DNA of 64,000 nt from Fibrobacter sp. UWB16 (GCF_900215325.1 NZ_OCMS01000002.1:930001-994000), one strand, 5' to 3'; positions 43,101 through 53,226 are shown, counted from the first letter of the stretch. Notes: a model not told the origin generated them from the letters alone. Made by a program: numbers and translations.

Positions 43101-43942
43101 ATGAAAAAAATTTTAACAGCCCTATCCTTCTTATTTCTATTAAATAGTTGTGGGGAAGAAAAAGCTTTTATGACTTCTTCTGATACAGTTTCTGTTATTG
43201 ATATTAATCTTAAAGAATATTCGGTAAACGGTAATATTGTTGGCAAAACCTATGACGATATTATTCAAGTAGATAATTTGCTTATAAAACCAATAGATCA
43301 AAAATTGAATTCTTTAAATCAAAAAAAAAAGGATACGCCCTCCATCTTCATTTGGCAGAAAATCTCTCTTACGATGTTTTTCACAGAATTGTAGCAACGG
43401 CCGGTTTTTCAGGGATTTCATCCATCCAATATGTTATAGGGGATAAATTTAAAAATCCTTTTACTTTATATTTACCAAGTAGAGAGGGAAACGAATGCTA
43501 TCAGTTGAAAATGAAAAAGCATCTACAATTACTAGATGATGAGATAACTGATGTACTTGTCTTAAGTAATGGAAAATTAGAGTTTCTGACTAGTAAAAAC
43601 GACAAAATACTACAAGACAAGCGCCAAGAAATCGAGTGTGCTGAAAAATACATGGAGCTTTCTTTGTTTGTTGCCAAGCAAAATATGACCGCCAAATATG
43701 AAGTTCGTTTAAACGAACTAGGTATTATCGGAGGTGAAAAATCCTATGTGTTAAAAAATGAAGATGAATTATGGAATTTATTAGATGACGTTAGGTCAAG
43801 AAAGGAACTTGAAAATAAAATTGATCGAAAAAAGATTGTATTTGGCATAGAAAAAAATATTTCGCTTAAAGATATCGTTTCGATTATAATGAAATTAACT
43901 GAATATGGTTATGAAATTTCTTATGCCGCTTTAGGAAATTGA
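43101..43942 (+). CDS. Lipoprotein split by a frameshift at an A10 run
   Basis: The first frame starts MKKILTALSFLFLLNSC (lipobox, Cys17) and runs to 43394; the continuing sequence is one base back, visible as GYALHLHLAENLSYDVFHRIVATAGFSG and on to the stop at 43942. The break is at ten As (43321-43330), read in frame as AAA AAA AAG. A -1 ribosomal slip on A-AAA-AAG, or an extra A from transcription slippage, would rejoin it into about 280 residues. The repeated pattern of a short strand then AGF/YGY-type helix is faintly like ExbD/TolR periplasmic domains, but I cannot assign it. Very AT-rich. Confidence 0.55.
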
Positions 43943-43997
43943 TTTTTTTAATTTTCTAGCAAGGTGTTGCGGGCGGAGAGTCATCAGCGGGATAATG

Positions 43998-44489
43998 CTA
44001 CTTCAAATTTTCTATAAAAGAATTGAGAAGCGTTTCGCTGATATGTCTTTTAGACATCCGAAGAATTTCCGCGCATGCCAATGCATCTTCCTTATTTAAC
44101 AATCCATTTTCGTTGGCGGCAATCAAGATTCCAATCGTGCCGGTGATGCGAAGTTTCATCGTCGTGGCGACATGCCTTGCACGAACTTCGTCAACAATCA
44201 AAAGGTCGCTTTTGTTTTCGTCAGAATAAACGATGGCTTCGCTTTCGCCAAGGTCTAAGCCCGTTATACGCATCAGCATGCCGACGGCATTGCTGTTGCT
44301 GACAGAAACCCTTTTGAAAAATTCACAAGACTTCACCTGCTCGGCTTCTTCTAGAAACGCCTGGTTTGAAGTCAATTCTTCGTAAACAGCCTCAGGAAGC
44401 AGGACCTCGCCAAACAGTTTTCCAAGAATATCAAGACGATTGATTTTTAGGAAAGAGATTATCGGAGTTGCATCTGATACGACAATCAT
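43998..44489 (-). CDS. DUF3368-type PIN toxin
   Basis: A 163-residue PIN-fold protein of the DUF3368 group: MIVVSDATPIISFLKINRLDIL (first Asp), LLPEAVYEELTS (Glu), LGESEAIVYSDENKSDLLIVDEVRARHVA (acidic cluster) and TGTIGILIAANENGLL. It is predicted to be an RNase toxin. It starts 2 bp after the UPF0175 gene, the standard antitoxin-then-toxin order for this pair. Confidence 0.85.
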   Translation of the reverse strand: MIVVSDATPIISFLKINRLDILGKLFGEVLLPEAVYEELTSNQAFLEEAEQVKSCEFFKRVSVSNSNAVGMLMRITGLDLGESEAIVYSDENKSDLLIVDEVRARHVATTMKLRITGTIGILIAANENGLLNKEDALACAEILRMSKRHISETLLNSFIENLK

Positions 44490-44491
44490 TC

Positions 44492-44764
44492 TTACCTCTT
44501 GGCAAGGAGTTCCTTAATGTTGGATGCATCCTGCTCGGCCTCATCCCAGCTCTGATCGATATAAGGAATACCTTCGCTTCCGTAAAGTTCAATAAGTTCC
44601 CATTTGGAAATGCCCAGAATTTCTGCGGCACGTCCATGGGAAATGGTCTCGTTCTTAATAAACGGATACAACAGCAACGCATTGCGACGGAGTTCGTCGC
44701 TCTTGTTGTCGCACACCATAAGGTCTGCAATATCTTCTGGAATGTCTATTGTTACTGTCGCCAC
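44492..44764 (-). CDS. UPF0175-family antitoxin
   Basis: A 90-residue protein from GTG 44764, chosen because GGAGGA lies about six bases upstream and the sequence then begins ATVTIDIPEDIADLM. RRNALLLYPFIKNETISHGRAAEILGISKWELIELYGSEGIPY is the UPF0175 core with a helix-turn-helix. It should bind its own operator and neutralise the DUF3368 toxin. A TATATT -10 box and the inverted repeat TGCG-aaaa-CGCA are upstream and may be the promoter and operator. Confidence 0.85.
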   Translation of the reverse strand: MATVTIDIPEDIADLMVCDNKSDELRRNALLLYPFIKNETISHGRAAEILGISKWELIELYGSEGIPYIDQSWDEAEQDASNIKELLAKR

Positions 44765-44914
44765 AGGATTCCTCCAACCCCAATATACATTTTTCTGTGC
44801 GAAAACGCAAATTTGGGGTGGGGGGTATAAAGGAGAAGCCCGCTTGCGCGGGCTTGACACTAAGGGTGGGACGGGGCTGAAGCGAGGGGAAGACTTTCCC
44901 CTCTTCCATCCACC

Positions 44915-47900
44915 TTACTTCTTCACGTGTCTATGGTATTCCTGGAGGCTACATACTTCGAATCTTCCGAAGTCGTGCTTGTCCATGAGGCCTTCCACAG
45001 TAGAGGTAAGGGCTGCGATGGTCGTCGTGATAGGAATGCCCGAGACAACGGCCTTGGAGCGCATCTGGATTTCGTCGACCATGGCTTCTGCGCCAGTTTC
45101 GGTGGTGTTCACGATCCACTGCACTTCCTTATCGTGGATAAGGTCGAGCAGGTTCGGGCGACCACGGGAGATACGGAATACGGCGCGGGTCTTGATGCCT
45201 TCGTTGTAGAGCATGGTGGAGGTGCCGCGGGTCGCGTACAGTTCGTAACCGAGGTTCACGAGCTGGCGAATGAGCGGGACTGCCTTCTGCTTGTCTTCGT
45301 CCTTGAGCGAGACGAAGATGTTGCCCTGGCTCGGGACCTTGTTGCCGGAAGCCAGCTGGCTCTTGAGGTAAGCAAGACCGCGGTCGCGATCGAGGCTCAT
45401 GACTTCACCAGTGGACTTCATTTCCGGAGAAAGCGTGATGTCGACGCCCGGGAACTTGACAAACGGGAAGACTGCTTCCTTAACGCTCACGTAAGGTACG
45501 CGGACTTCTTCGGTGAAGCCGATCTGTTCGAGAGATTCTCCGGTCATGCAGCGTGTTGCGTAGCTTGCAAGCGGCACGCCGATGGACTTGGACACGAACG
45601 GCACGGTGCGGGATGCACGCGGGTTCACTTCGATCATGTAGAGTTCGCCATCCTTGACAGCGAGCTGCATGTTCATGAGACCAACGACATGGAGTTCCTT
45701 TGCAAATTCCTTGGCGAATTCACGGACCTTGTCCTGAATTTCCTTGGAGAGAGTCATCGGCGGGATAACGCTAGCGGAGTCACCGGAGTGGATGCCTGCG
45801 GGTTCCACGTGTTCCATGATGGCGCCGATAACAGTGTGCTTGCCGTCGCTGATACAGTCCACATCGAGTTCGGTTGCGTCTTCGAGGAAGCGGTCGATGA
45901 GGATCGGCTTGCCTTCGCCAATGGCGGCAGCTTCTTCCACGAACTTGCGGAGATACTTTTCCTTATAGACAATCACCATGCCGCGGCCGCCGAGAACGAA
46001 GCTCGGGCGCACGAGAACGGGGTAGCCGATTTTCTCGACGATGGCGAGGGCTTCTTCCACATTGTGGGCGATGCCGCTTTCGGCCTGCTTGATGCCAATC
46101 TTGGTGACGAGCTGCTTGAAGAAGTCGCGGTCTTCGGCGAGGTCGATGTCTTCGGGGCTTGTACCGATGACATTTGCACCAGCCTTCTTGAGACGCATAG
46201 CAAGGTTCAGCGGAGTCTGACCACCGAACTGAACAATCACGCCCGCGCACTTTTCGCGTTCGTAAATGCCCATCACGTCTTCAAGCGTAAGCGGTTCAAA
46301 GTAGAGCTTGTCCGAAGTATCGTAGTCGGTAGAAACCGTTTCGGGGTTGGAGTTCACCATGATGACTTCGAAGCCGTGCTTGCGGAGCGTGAATGCAGCG
46401 TGGCAGCAGCAGTAGTCAAATTCAATGCCCTGACCGATTCTGTTCGGACCGCCGCCGAGCACCATGATGCGTTTTTTGCTCTGGTGACCCGGAATTTCGC
46501 GGACCGGTTCGGTATGGTCGGCGTAGCAGCTATAGTAATACGGCGTGATGGCTTCGAATTCGCCGGCGCAAGTATCGACGGAGTAGTAGCTCGGGACGAG
46601 GCCAATCTGCTTACGCACTGCCATGACTTCTTCCGGAGTCTTGTGGAAGAGGTAACCGATCTGGATATCGCTGAAGCCGAATTCCTTGGCCTGGCGGAAG
46701 AGAGCCTTATCCTTGGCGAGGTTTTCGAGAGAACCTGCAGCGGTGATTTCGTCTTCGAAGCAGGCGAGTTCTTCGAGGTGACGGAGGAAGTAGCGGTCAA
46801 TCTTGGTGACTTCGTAAAGTTTTTCGATGTCCCAACCGCGGCGGAATGCTTCGTAGACTACGAAGATGCGTTCTGCGCTCGGGCGTGCGACTTCCTTGGC
46901 GAGTGTTTCGTCGTCGTATTCCTTGAACTTTTCGCACTTGGCGCAGGCACCGAATCCGCCGAATCCCGTTTCGAGAGAGCGGAGAGCCTTCTGCATAGCC
47001 TGCTTGAAGTTCGTACCGATTGCCATCGCTTCGCCCACAGACTTCATCTGGGTGCCGAGTGTAGAATCTGCCTTCGGGAACTTTTCGAACGTGAAACGCG
47101 GAACCTTCACGACAACGTAGTCAAGAGCCGGTTCAAAGCAGCTCGGGGTCGATTGCGTAATGTCGTTGCGGAGCTCGTCGAGCGTGTAACCCACGGCGAG
47201 AAGTGCTGCAATCTTTGCGATGGGGAAGCCCGTAGCCTTGGATGCAAGAGCAGAAGAACGGGACACACGCGGGTTCATTTCGATGATGATGCGGCGGCCG
47301 GTCTTCGGTTCGATAGCCCACTGCACGTTGGATCCGCCGGTTTCCACGCCGATGGCTTCCATGACCTTCAGGGAGTCATCACGCATGGCCTGGTACGCGC
47401 GGTCATCGAGGCTCTGGATCGGAGCAACCGTGATGGAGTCGCCCGTGTGAACGCCCATCGGGTCCAGGTTTTCGATGGAACACACGATAACGGCATTGCC
47501 CTTCTTATCGCGCATGACTTCCATTTCGAATTCTTTCCAGCCGAGGAGCGATTCTTCGATAAGCACTTCGTTGTTGAGCGAGGCGTCAAGACCGCGGTTC
47601 ACGATGGTTTCGAATTCCTCTTCGTTGTGGGCGATACCACCACCAGTACCACCAAGCGTAAAGCCCGGACGGATGATCAACGGCCAGCTTCCGATGGTGT
47701 GGGCGATAGCGGTTGCTTCGCTCATGGAATGTGCGGAACCAGAGCGGGGGAGGTCAAGCCCGATCTTGAGCATGGCTTCCTTGAACAAGTGACGGTCTTC
47801 GGCGCGCTGGATGGATTCGGCTTTAGCACCGATGAGTTCCACCTGGTAGCGGTCGAGAATGCCGCGTTCGTTGAGTTCCATGGCGAGGTTCAAGGCGGTC

Positions 47901-48178
47901 TGGCCACCGAGAGTCGGGAGCAATGCATCGGGGCGTTCGCGACGGATAATTTCGTGGAGAATATCGACGCTCAGCGGTTCGATGTAGGTGCGATCGGCCA
48001 TTTCGGGGTCGGTCATGATTGTTGCTGGGTTGGAGTTCACGAGCACCACTTCGTAACCTTCACGACGAAGCACCTTGCAAGCCTGCACGCCGGAGTAGTC
48101 GAATTCGCAGCCCTGGCCAATCACAATCGGGCCGGAGCCAATGAGCATAATCTTCTTGATGTCGGTACGCTTAGGCAT
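44915..48178 (-). CDS. carB: Carbamoyl-phosphate synthase large subunit
   Basis: A 1087-residue CarB with two ATP-grasp halves. The first half begins [30 protein letters not shown] and has [21 protein letters not shown]; the second begins [33 protein letters not shown] and has [15 protein letters not shown]. The C-terminal ~140 residues form the MGS-like allosteric domain. It makes carbamoyl phosphate for pyrimidines and arginine. The ATG at 48178 has AAGGGAGG before it and overlaps carA by 8 bases. Confidence 0.97.
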   Translation of the reverse strand: MPKRTDIKKIMLIGSGPIVIGQGCEFDYSGVQACKVLRREGYEVVLVNSNPATIMTDPEMADRTYIEPLSVDILHEIIRRERPDALLPTLGGQTALNLAMELNERGILDRYQVELIGAKAESIQRAEDRHLFKEAMLKIGLDLPRSGSAHSMSEATAIAHTIGSWPLIIRPGFTLGGTGGGIAHNEEEFETIVNRGLDASLNNEVLIEESLLGWKEFEMEVMRDKKGNAVIVCSIENLDPMGVHTGDSITVAPIQSLDDRAYQAMRDDSLKVMEAIGVETGGSNVQWAIEPKTGRRIIIEMNPRVSRSSALASKATGFPIAKIAALLAVGYTLDELRNDITQSTPSCFEPALDYVVVKVPRFTFEKFPKADSTLGTQMKSVGEAMAIGTNFKQAMQKALRSLETGFGGFGACAKCEKFKEYDDETLAKEVARPSAERIFVVYEAFRRGWDIEKLYEVTKIDRYFLRHLEELACFEDEITAAGSLENLAKDKALFRQAKEFGFSDIQIGYLFHKTPEEVMAVRKQIGLVPSYYSVDTCAGEFEAITPYYYSCYADHTEPVREIPGHQSKKRIMVLGGGPNRIGQGIEFDYCCCHAAFTLRKHGFEVIMVNSNPETVSTDYDTSDKLYFEPLTLEDVMGIYEREKCAGVIVQFGGQTPLNLAMRLKKAGANVIGTSPEDIDLAEDRDFFKQLVTKIGIKQAESGIAHNVEEALAIVEKIGYPVLVRPSFVLGGRGMVIVYKEKYLRKFVEEAAAIGEGKPILIDRFLEDATELDVDCISDGKHTVIGAIMEHVEPAGIHSGDSASVIPPMTLSKEIQDKVREFAKEFAKELHVVGLMNMQLAVKDGELYMIEVNPRASRTVPFVSKSIGVPLASYATRCMTGESLEQIGFTEEVRVPYVSVKEAVFPFVKFPGVDITLSPEMKSTGEVMSLDRDRGLAYLKSQLASGNKVPSQGNIFVSLKDEDKQKAVPLIRQLVNLGYELYATRGTSTMLYNEGIKTRAVFRISRGRPNLLDLIHDKEVQWIVNTTETGAEAMVDEIQMRSKAVVSGIPITTTIAALTSTVEGLMDKHDFGRFEVCSLQEYHRHVKK

Positions 48179-49301
48179 TCTTGCCTCCCTTGAAAGCTTC
48201 AATCATCTTCTTAAATTCTTCGAACAAGTACATGGAATCGTTCGGACCCGGGGCAGATTCCGGATGATACTGCACGCTGAATGCCGGGAACTTTTTGTGG
48301 CGGATGCCTTCGACCGTGTTGTCGTTCAGGTTGATGTGCGTGACTTCGACATCGGCGGGGAGAGACGTTTCGTCAATGGCGTAGTTGTGGTTCTGCGACG
48401 TGATTTCGACAGCGCCCGTCAAGAGATTCTTGACCGGATGGTTGCAGCCGTGGTGGCCGAACTTGAGCTTGGAAACCTTAGCACCGAGAGCAAGGCCGAG
48501 GAGCTGGTTACCAAGGCAAATACCCATGAGAGGGATCTTGCCGAGGAGCTGCTTGACCATGTTGTAAACCTGCGGGAGGCTGTTCGGGTCGGCAGGGCCG
48601 TTGGAGAGGAACACGCCATCCGGCTTCTGTTCCATGATCTTTTCGTAGCTCGTGCCAATCGGCATCACCGTGATGCGCATGTCCTGTGCGGCGAGGTTTC
48701 TCAAGATGTTCGTCTTGATACCGAAATCAAGAGCGACAATGTGGTACTTGCCTTCGTTATTGAATTCGTAGCCGTTCGGGTCACTCACCTTGCTCGCGTA
48801 GTCCTGACCATCGAGACCTTCCCAGGCCTTTGCCTTTGCGATAGCTTCAGCTTCGGTCATTTCCGTGTCTTCGACATGGAGGTAAGCCTTCTGGGCACCG
48901 TGGGTGCGGAGGTGGAGCGTGAGGGCGCGAGTATCGACGCCTGCAATGCCAGCCTTTTTCTGGGCGAGCATGTAATCATGAAGCGATTCTTCGTTCAGTT
49001 CCTTGGAAACCCAGTCGAGGGAGTTCACGACAATGCCGTTCAAGAAAACCTGGCGGGATTCGGACTTTTCAAAGTTCGTAGCGTAAGCGCCAACTTCGGC
49101 CGTGGTGAAAACCACGAACTGACCGGCATAAGACGGGTCGGTCAAAATCTGCTTGTAGCCAGCCATACCGGTATTGAACACGGCTTCACCTACGGTGTCT
49201 TTCTTTTCGCCAAAGGCGTAACCGTGGAATACGGCTCCGTCAGCCAAGGCTATAAAAGCCTTGCGCTCGCGCTTTGCTTTCCATTGAAATTTTTCGTTCA
49301 T
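48171..49301 (-). CDS. carA: Carbamoyl-phosphate synthase small subunit
   Basis: A 376-residue glutaminase subunit. The N-terminal domain has [41 protein letters not shown]. The class I amidotransferase has [25 protein letters not shown] (Cys near 260) and [16 protein letters not shown]. It feeds ammonia from glutamine to CarB. Its ATG is overlapped by the stop of a 65-codon leader ORF (ATGA), and a terminator-like hairpin lies 45-72 bases upstream, suggesting attenuation. Confidence 0.97.
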   Translation of the reverse strand: MNEKFQWKAKRERKAFIALADGAVFHGYAFGEKKDTVGEAVFNTGMAGYKQILTDPSYAGQFVVFTTAEVGAYATNFEKSESRQVFLNGIVVNSLDWVSKELNEESLHDYMLAQKKAGIAGVDTRALTLHLRTHGAQKAYLHVEDTEMTEAEAIAKAKAWEGLDGQDYASKVSDPNGYEFNNEGKYHIVALDFGIKTNILRNLAAQDMRITVMPIGTSYEKIMEQKPDGVFLSNGPADPNSLPQVYNMVKQLLGKIPLMGICLGNQLLGLALGAKVSKLKFGHHGCNHPVKNLLTGAVEITSQNHNYAIDETSLPADVEVTHINLNDNTVEGIRHKKFPAFSVQYHPESAPGPNDSMYLFEEFKKMIEAFKGGKNA

Positions 49302-49495
49302 GATTTACTCGTTGCTAGAATGTAAAAAGGCTGTGTATAAAAAGAAAGGCAAAAGCTAAATGCCTTTGCCTTAAAAATAAAACTCTTAAAAAAATGAATA
49401 GTCTTGTCAAAAACTGAAACCCAACCGACCTTTTTGTGGGCCGAAACTGCTTCCTTGAAGGCGAGTTCGAAGTCGACAAGTTCCATTCTTTTCAT
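49298..49495 (-). CDS. Leader ORF upstream of carA
   Basis: A 65-codon ORF starting MKRMELVDFELAFKEAVSAHKK and ending ILATSKS; its TGA overlaps the carA ATG by one frame step (ATGA). The second part is Phe-rich (IHFFKSFIFKAKAFSF) because it is encoded by T-rich DNA (runs of T7, T4 and T5). The terminator hairpin 49346-49372 is inside the ORF. This is the layout of the E. coli pyrBI leader: ribosomes following closely would prevent terminator formation. It starts 9 bases after a perfect TATAAT box. Confidence 0.55.
   Translation of the reverse strand: MKRMELVDFELAFKEAVSAHKKVGWVSVFDKTIHFFKSFIFKAKAFSFCLSFYTQPFYILATSKS
49336..49372 (-). terminator. Putative carAB attenuator
   Basis: On the minus strand AAGGCAAA / TTTGCCTT (8-bp stem, 11-base loop) is followed by TCTTTTTAT. 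An alternative stem AAAGGCA/TGCCTTT shares the same bases. It lies inside the leader ORF, 45 bases before carA. Confidence 0.6.
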
Positions 49496-49504
49496 CGGGG
49501 GCTA

Positions 49505-49533
49505 ATTATAGTAAATTGACAGGTTTACGACAA
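49505..49533 (-). promoter_or_regulatory. carAB promoter with C-tract at the start site
   Basis: Minus strand: TTGTCG (49533-49528), 17 bp, TATAAT (49510-49505), then TAGCCCCCG and the ATG of the leader ORF. Initiation would fall in or just after the C5 run, where CTP/GTP levels can influence start-site choice, as known for E. coli pyrC. Confidence 0.65.
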
Positions 49534-49558
49534 TCCATTATTTAAGATTTTTTGTTTT

Positions 49559-51229
49559 TTAATTTTTCTCGTCTGCGGCTTTGAGGAGTCCGAGGAAGAG
49601 CGGTGCCGGGTGGATCAGCGAGGACTTCAGTTCAGGGTGGAATTGGCAGGCCATAAAGTAGGGGTGGTCCGTGAGTTCCATAATCTGCATAATGTCTTCG
49701 TTGGCAGCTTTTCCGGAGAAAACGAGCTTTTGCTGATTTGCACCGGTCGGATCGCCCTTTTCAATCTGTTCGACATACTGCGGGTTCACTTCGTAACGGT
49801 GGCGGAAGCGTTCGCGGATGGCGGTAGAACCGTAAACCTGGGCGGCAAGGCTGTTTTCCTTTATGACCACGTCGTGACCACCGAGGCGCATCGTCGCGCC
49901 CAAGTCCTTGATGTGTTCCTGGCCGGGGAGGAACGCAATGACCGGAACTTCGACGTGGTTCGTTTCGCTTTCCATTTCGACCGTACCTGCACCCTGCATA
50001 CCGCAGACGTGGCGTGCAAATTCCACGACGGAGAGCTGCATACCATAACAGATGCCAAGGAACGGAATCTTGTTTTCGCGCACGTAGCGGATGACCTGAA
50101 TTTTGCCTTCGATACCGCGGCTACCGAAACCACCCGGAACGATGACTGCATCAATTCCCTTGAGAGCTGTTTCGACAGAAACGGTACCATTTTCAATTTT
50201 TTCCGTATCGACCCAGCGGATGTTGGCATGCAAATCCAAATGGGCGGATGCATGTGTAATCGCTTCGACAACAGATGCGTAAGAATCTTCGAGGGCAAGG
50301 TACTTGCCGCAAATGGCAACGGTAAGCGTCTTGCGCGGATTTACAGAATTGCGCTTGAGGGCGTCCACGAGCTTGCTCCATTGATCGAGCTTGGGCGGGG
50401 CGTAAATGCCTAGCGTCTTGGAAAGAATCTCGGGAATGCCTTCGGCATCGTAAACGAGCGGGCATTCGTAAACGTGCTTCACGTCAATGCCAGAGATGAT
50501 GTGGTCAGCTGGCAGGTTGCAGAACAAGCCGATTTTTGCCTTGAGGTGCGGCTTGATATATTCTTCGCAACGGCCGATGACAATTTCCGGGTAAATGCCA
50601 AGCTTGTTCAAGTCACGCACAGACATCTGCGTGGGCTTGGACTTCTGTTCGTTCACGCCAGACGGAATCGGGACGTAGGTGAGGTGTACGAAAATCGCAT
50701 TGTGGTCGCCAACTTCGTGACTTAGCTGGCGAGCGGCTTCGATGTAAAACTGGTTTTCGAGATCGCCTACGGTACCGCCGATTTCAATCAACAGCACATC
50801 CGCTTTTTCCTGGTTTGCAATTCTGTAAAACTGTTCCTTGATAAGGTCTGTCACGTGCGGGATGAACTGCACCGTATGACCGAGATAGTCGCCGCGACGT
50901 TCCTTTTCGAGAATCATCTTGAAAATGCGACCCATCGTGAGGCTCCAATCTTTCTTGGCTGTCACGTTCAAAAAGCGTTCGTAGTGGCCGAAGTCCATAT
51001 CGCATTCGCCACCGTCATCCAAAACAAAAACTTCACCATGTTCGGTCGGGTTCATTGTGCCTGGGTCTGTGTTGAGGTAACCATCGCACTTGACCGGAAC
51101 CACCTTCATTCTAGCAGAAAGCAGCGCCCCGATGGACGCTGCCGCTACCCCTTTGCCGAGTCCGGAGATGACGCCTCCGGTGACGATAATAAACTTAGTC
51201 TTTCCGTTGTATCTATGCTGTAATGCCAT
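49559..51229 (-). CDS. pyrG: CTP synthase
   Basis: A 556-residue enzyme converting UTP to CTP with glutamine. Synthase half: KFIIVTGGVISGLGKGVAAASIGALL, KCDGYLNTDPGTMNPTEHGEVFVLDDGGECDMDFGHYERF. Glutaminase half: PGGFGSRGIEGKIQ, LGICYGMQLSVVEFAR (Cys) and FHPELKSSL. TAGGAAAG precedes the ATG. It is upstream of carAB on the same strand, forming a pyrimidine block that also consumes glutamine. Three TTACA-N5-TGTAA palindromes lie upstream. Confidence 0.97.
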   Translation of the reverse strand: MALQHRYNGKTKFIIVTGGVISGLGKGVAAASIGALLSARMKVVPVKCDGYLNTDPGTMNPTEHGEVFVLDDGGECDMDFGHYERFLNVTAKKDWSLTMGRIFKMILEKERRGDYLGHTVQFIPHVTDLIKEQFYRIANQEKADVLLIEIGGTVGDLENQFYIEAARQLSHEVGDHNAIFVHLTYVPIPSGVNEQKSKPTQMSVRDLNKLGIYPEIVIGRCEEYIKPHLKAKIGLFCNLPADHIISGIDVKHVYECPLVYDAEGIPEILSKTLGIYAPPKLDQWSKLVDALKRNSVNPRKTLTVAICGKYLALEDSYASVVEAITHASAHLDLHANIRWVDTEKIENGTVSVETALKGIDAVIVPGGFGSRGIEGKIQVIRYVRENKIPFLGICYGMQLSVVEFARHVCGMQGAGTVEMESETNHVEVPVIAFLPGQEHIKDLGATMRLGGHDVVIKENSLAAQVYGSTAIRERFRHRYEVNPQYVEQIEKGDPTGANQQKLVFSGKAANEDIMQIMELTDHPYFMACQFHPELKSSLIHPAPLFLGLLKAADEKN

Positions 51230-51244
51230 TTTAACTTTCCTAAT

Positions 51245-51403
51245 TTACACAAATTGTAATTCTTTTTGTCGCTATAAGCAAAAGGCGTGCCAAAAATGGT
51301 AATTTGGCGATTTTTGCGAAATTTTCAACAACGGGCTCAAACGCTACGCAAAAATGTTTTACATAAAATGTAATTTTTCGTTTTTATTTTACACTATATG
51401 TAA
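51245..51403. promoter_or_regulatory. Three TTACA-N5-TGTAA palindromes upstream of pyrG
   Basis: TTACA-caaat-TGTAA (51245-51259), TTACA-taaaa-TGTAA (51359-51373) and TTACA-ctata-TGTAA (51389-51403). The last two are exactly 30 bp apart (about three turns), with another half-site TTACA at 51411. The same motif with 6-bp arms is upstream of GSIII at 55570-55586. Candidate binding sites of one regulator. Confidence 0.5.
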
Positions 51404-51413
51404 TTGTATTTTA

Positions 51414-51441
51414 CAAAAAAGAGCGTGCATTTCTGCACGCC
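51414..51441 (-). terminator. Terminator of the GH8 gene
   Basis: GCGTGCA / TGCACGC (7-bp stem, 4-base loop), followed on the minus strand by CTCTTTTTT. Confidence 0.85.
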
Positions 51442-51483
51442 CATTTATAGATCCCGACACAAAGCAGGAATCTCTAAGTCTTA

Positions 51484-53106
51484 TTACTTCACAACCTTGT
51501 AGGTCTTGTCGCCGACGATGACGAGGAAGTTGCCTCTGCTATTGATGCGGACTTCTTGCATGGCAGAGCTTGTCTTTGCAGACTTGAGCACGCGACCATT
51601 TACGTCTGTAATGGCGAACTTGGTGCCAACCACAGCGTTTTCAATAACGATGGCGCTATTGGTAGACCAAACTCTCACAGCGTTGTTCAACTTAATCTTG
51701 GACCCAATGGCGATGGTTTCCGGCTTTGCGCTAACCTTGTAAAGCTTGCAAGATTCGAAAGCGTAGAACGTGGTATCCTTTTCAATCTTCACACCACAGT
51801 ATTCGCTTGCTTCGACAGACTTTTCTTCGACAGTCGGCTTCGGCTTCCAAATCTTGAAGTTACCGCTCAAGTGGAGCATGGCGAGGTAGTGGACCAAGCC
51901 ATCATAGTAGCGGTACTGACCGGTCATGAACTTCGTGTTCCAAGCGTTCTGGAGATTCTTCTTGATTTTTTCTTCAGAATCAGCAGTGCTTCTCAAGGCG
52001 ATGGCGGCAACTGCGTTTGCACCGGCTTCGCCCTGCGTGTACTGTTCCTGCGGATTGGAACCGTCCCAGTTAAAGCGAGCGTGCTGATAGCCGTCCTTTT
52101 CAAAGAAATTGATGATGCGATTTGCCATTTCAATTTCTCTGGTAGAGTCAGCACCGAACAGGTAATAGTCCATACCGAAGTTCATAGCGCAACGCATGGC
52201 GTCGTACATGTACTTGGTGGAGTTGGAGTTGTAAGAATAGGACTGCGGCTGACCATTGAAGGAGCTGTAGTCGGCAAACAAGCCAGAGCTCGTGTTAGAA
52301 GACTTGTAAAGGTGATCACGTGCAGCGGTGACGGCCTTTTTCCACTTGTCAGTATCCTTTTCTGCCCAGCGGGAGAAGAGTTCCAAGTAAGCAGGCAAGT
52401 CATAAGACGGGTCAGAGAAATCGTTTCCGTTGCCGAGCGGCTGGAACACGATAATGTAGTTGCCCTGGTTAAAGAGCTTGTGGCTTGGGTTGTTCCACAT
52501 CTTGTCCATGATGTACAGAGCGTCTTTTCTGTACTGATCATCGTCCCAGCGGTTTGCTGCGAACAAGAGAGACATCATAAAGTACATTTCGCCATCAGGT
52601 GCGCAGTTGTCGTCACCGCCCATGCCGCTATCGTTGCGCTGCCAGGCAAAGTAACCGTCCCAGTCACCACCCTTGTGCCACATGTGGTTCTTGGCCCATT
52701 TCCAGAGCTTGTCAAATTCTTCTTTGTGACCTGTCTGCACGGCAATCATCATGCCGTAAGACATACCTTCGGAGCGAACGTCATTGTTGTTGATATCCTT
52801 GATGTAACCTTCGTTACCATTGTCGAAGAACACCTTGGAATTGTTGTCGCCCTTAAAATAGTGTTCCCACATCGCATCCATTTTTTCTTTGATTTCTGCG
52901 TCGGTCTTGCCCAAGTAGGTCTTGAACGGGCTTTCATAGTTGCCGGTGTAATATGCGCCGTTGAACTGGGAACCATCTTTTTCGCAGTCCGGGCCATAGT
53001 AAGCGCCGTTTTCATCAAAGAAATTACCTGCGGTATCAGCTGCAGTTGCCATGGCGGCACTGAACAGCAAGGAGAGAGAGAATGCACAAACTTTTGTTGA
53101 TTTCAT
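51484..53106 (-). CDS. Secreted GH8 glycoside hydrolase (xylan-active type)
   Basis: A 540-residue exported enzyme: signal peptide (MKSTKVCAFSLSLLFSAAMATA), then an (alpha/alpha)6 GH8 barrel. NNNDVRSEGMSYGMMIAVQ contains the catalytic acid (Glu113); WDGYFAWQRN and NCAPDGEMYFMMSLLFAANRW hold the other conserved acidic site. The pattern is close to GH8 reducing-end xylose-releasing exo-oligoxylanases. The C-terminus (KFAITDVNGRVLKSAKTSS-VRINSRGNFLVIVGDKTYKVVK) resembles a type IX secretion signal like that of the GH30 enzyme. It probably trims oligosaccharides from xylan. Confidence 0.85.
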   Translation of the reverse strand: MKSTKVCAFSLSLLFSAAMATAADTAGNFFDENGAYYGPDCEKDGSQFNGAYYTGNYESPFKTYLGKTDAEIKEKMDAMWEHYFKGDNNSKVFFDNGNEGYIKDINNNDVRSEGMSYGMMIAVQTGHKEEFDKLWKWAKNHMWHKGGDWDGYFAWQRNDSGMGGDDNCAPDGEMYFMMSLLFAANRWDDDQYRKDALYIMDKMWNNPSHKLFNQGNYIIVFQPLGNGNDFSDPSYDLPAYLELFSRWAEKDTDKWKKAVTAARDHLYKSSNTSSGLFADYSSFNGQPQSYSYNSNSTKYMYDAMRCAMNFGMDYYLFGADSTREIEMANRIINFFEKDGYQHARFNWDGSNPQEQYTQGEAGANAVAAIALRSTADSEEKIKKNLQNAWNTKFMTGQYRYYDGLVHYLAMLHLSGNFKIWKPKPTVEEKSVEASEYCGVKIEKDTTFYAFESCKLYKVSAKPETIAIGSKIKLNNAVRVWSTNSAIVIENAVVGTKFAITDVNGRVLKSAKTSSAMQEVRINSRGNFLVIVGDKTYKVVK

Positions 53107-53194
53107 GACAACAATTATATTTTCATTTTGCCACTTTTTATAGTGGTTTAGACAAAATCCCGATGTAAGTTTTTACAACAAAAAGAAGTTTATC

Positions 53195-53226
53195 AAAAAA
53201 AATCACCCGTCTTTCGACGAGTGATT
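53195..53226 (-). terminator. Terminator of the glutamine synthetase gene
   Basis: AATCAC-C-CGTC / GACG-A-GTGATT, loop TTTC (10 pairs, one mismatch), followed on the minus strand by seven Ts. Confidence 0.8.

Noticed and set aside
44927-48193. A 1088-codon open frame on the plus strand opposite carB
   Set aside because: It is the mirror of carB; the protein has no family motifs and is very rich in His/Val/Glu as expected from the antisense of GC-biased codons.
49298-49495. An ordinary small structural gene upstream of carA
   Set aside because: The second half is T-rich and contains a terminator hairpin, so a leader ORF fits better; kept as a leader with moderate confidence.
51556-53100. A 514-codon open frame opposite the GH8 gene
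   Set aside because: Antisense shadow; signal peptide and catalytic motifs are on the minus strand.
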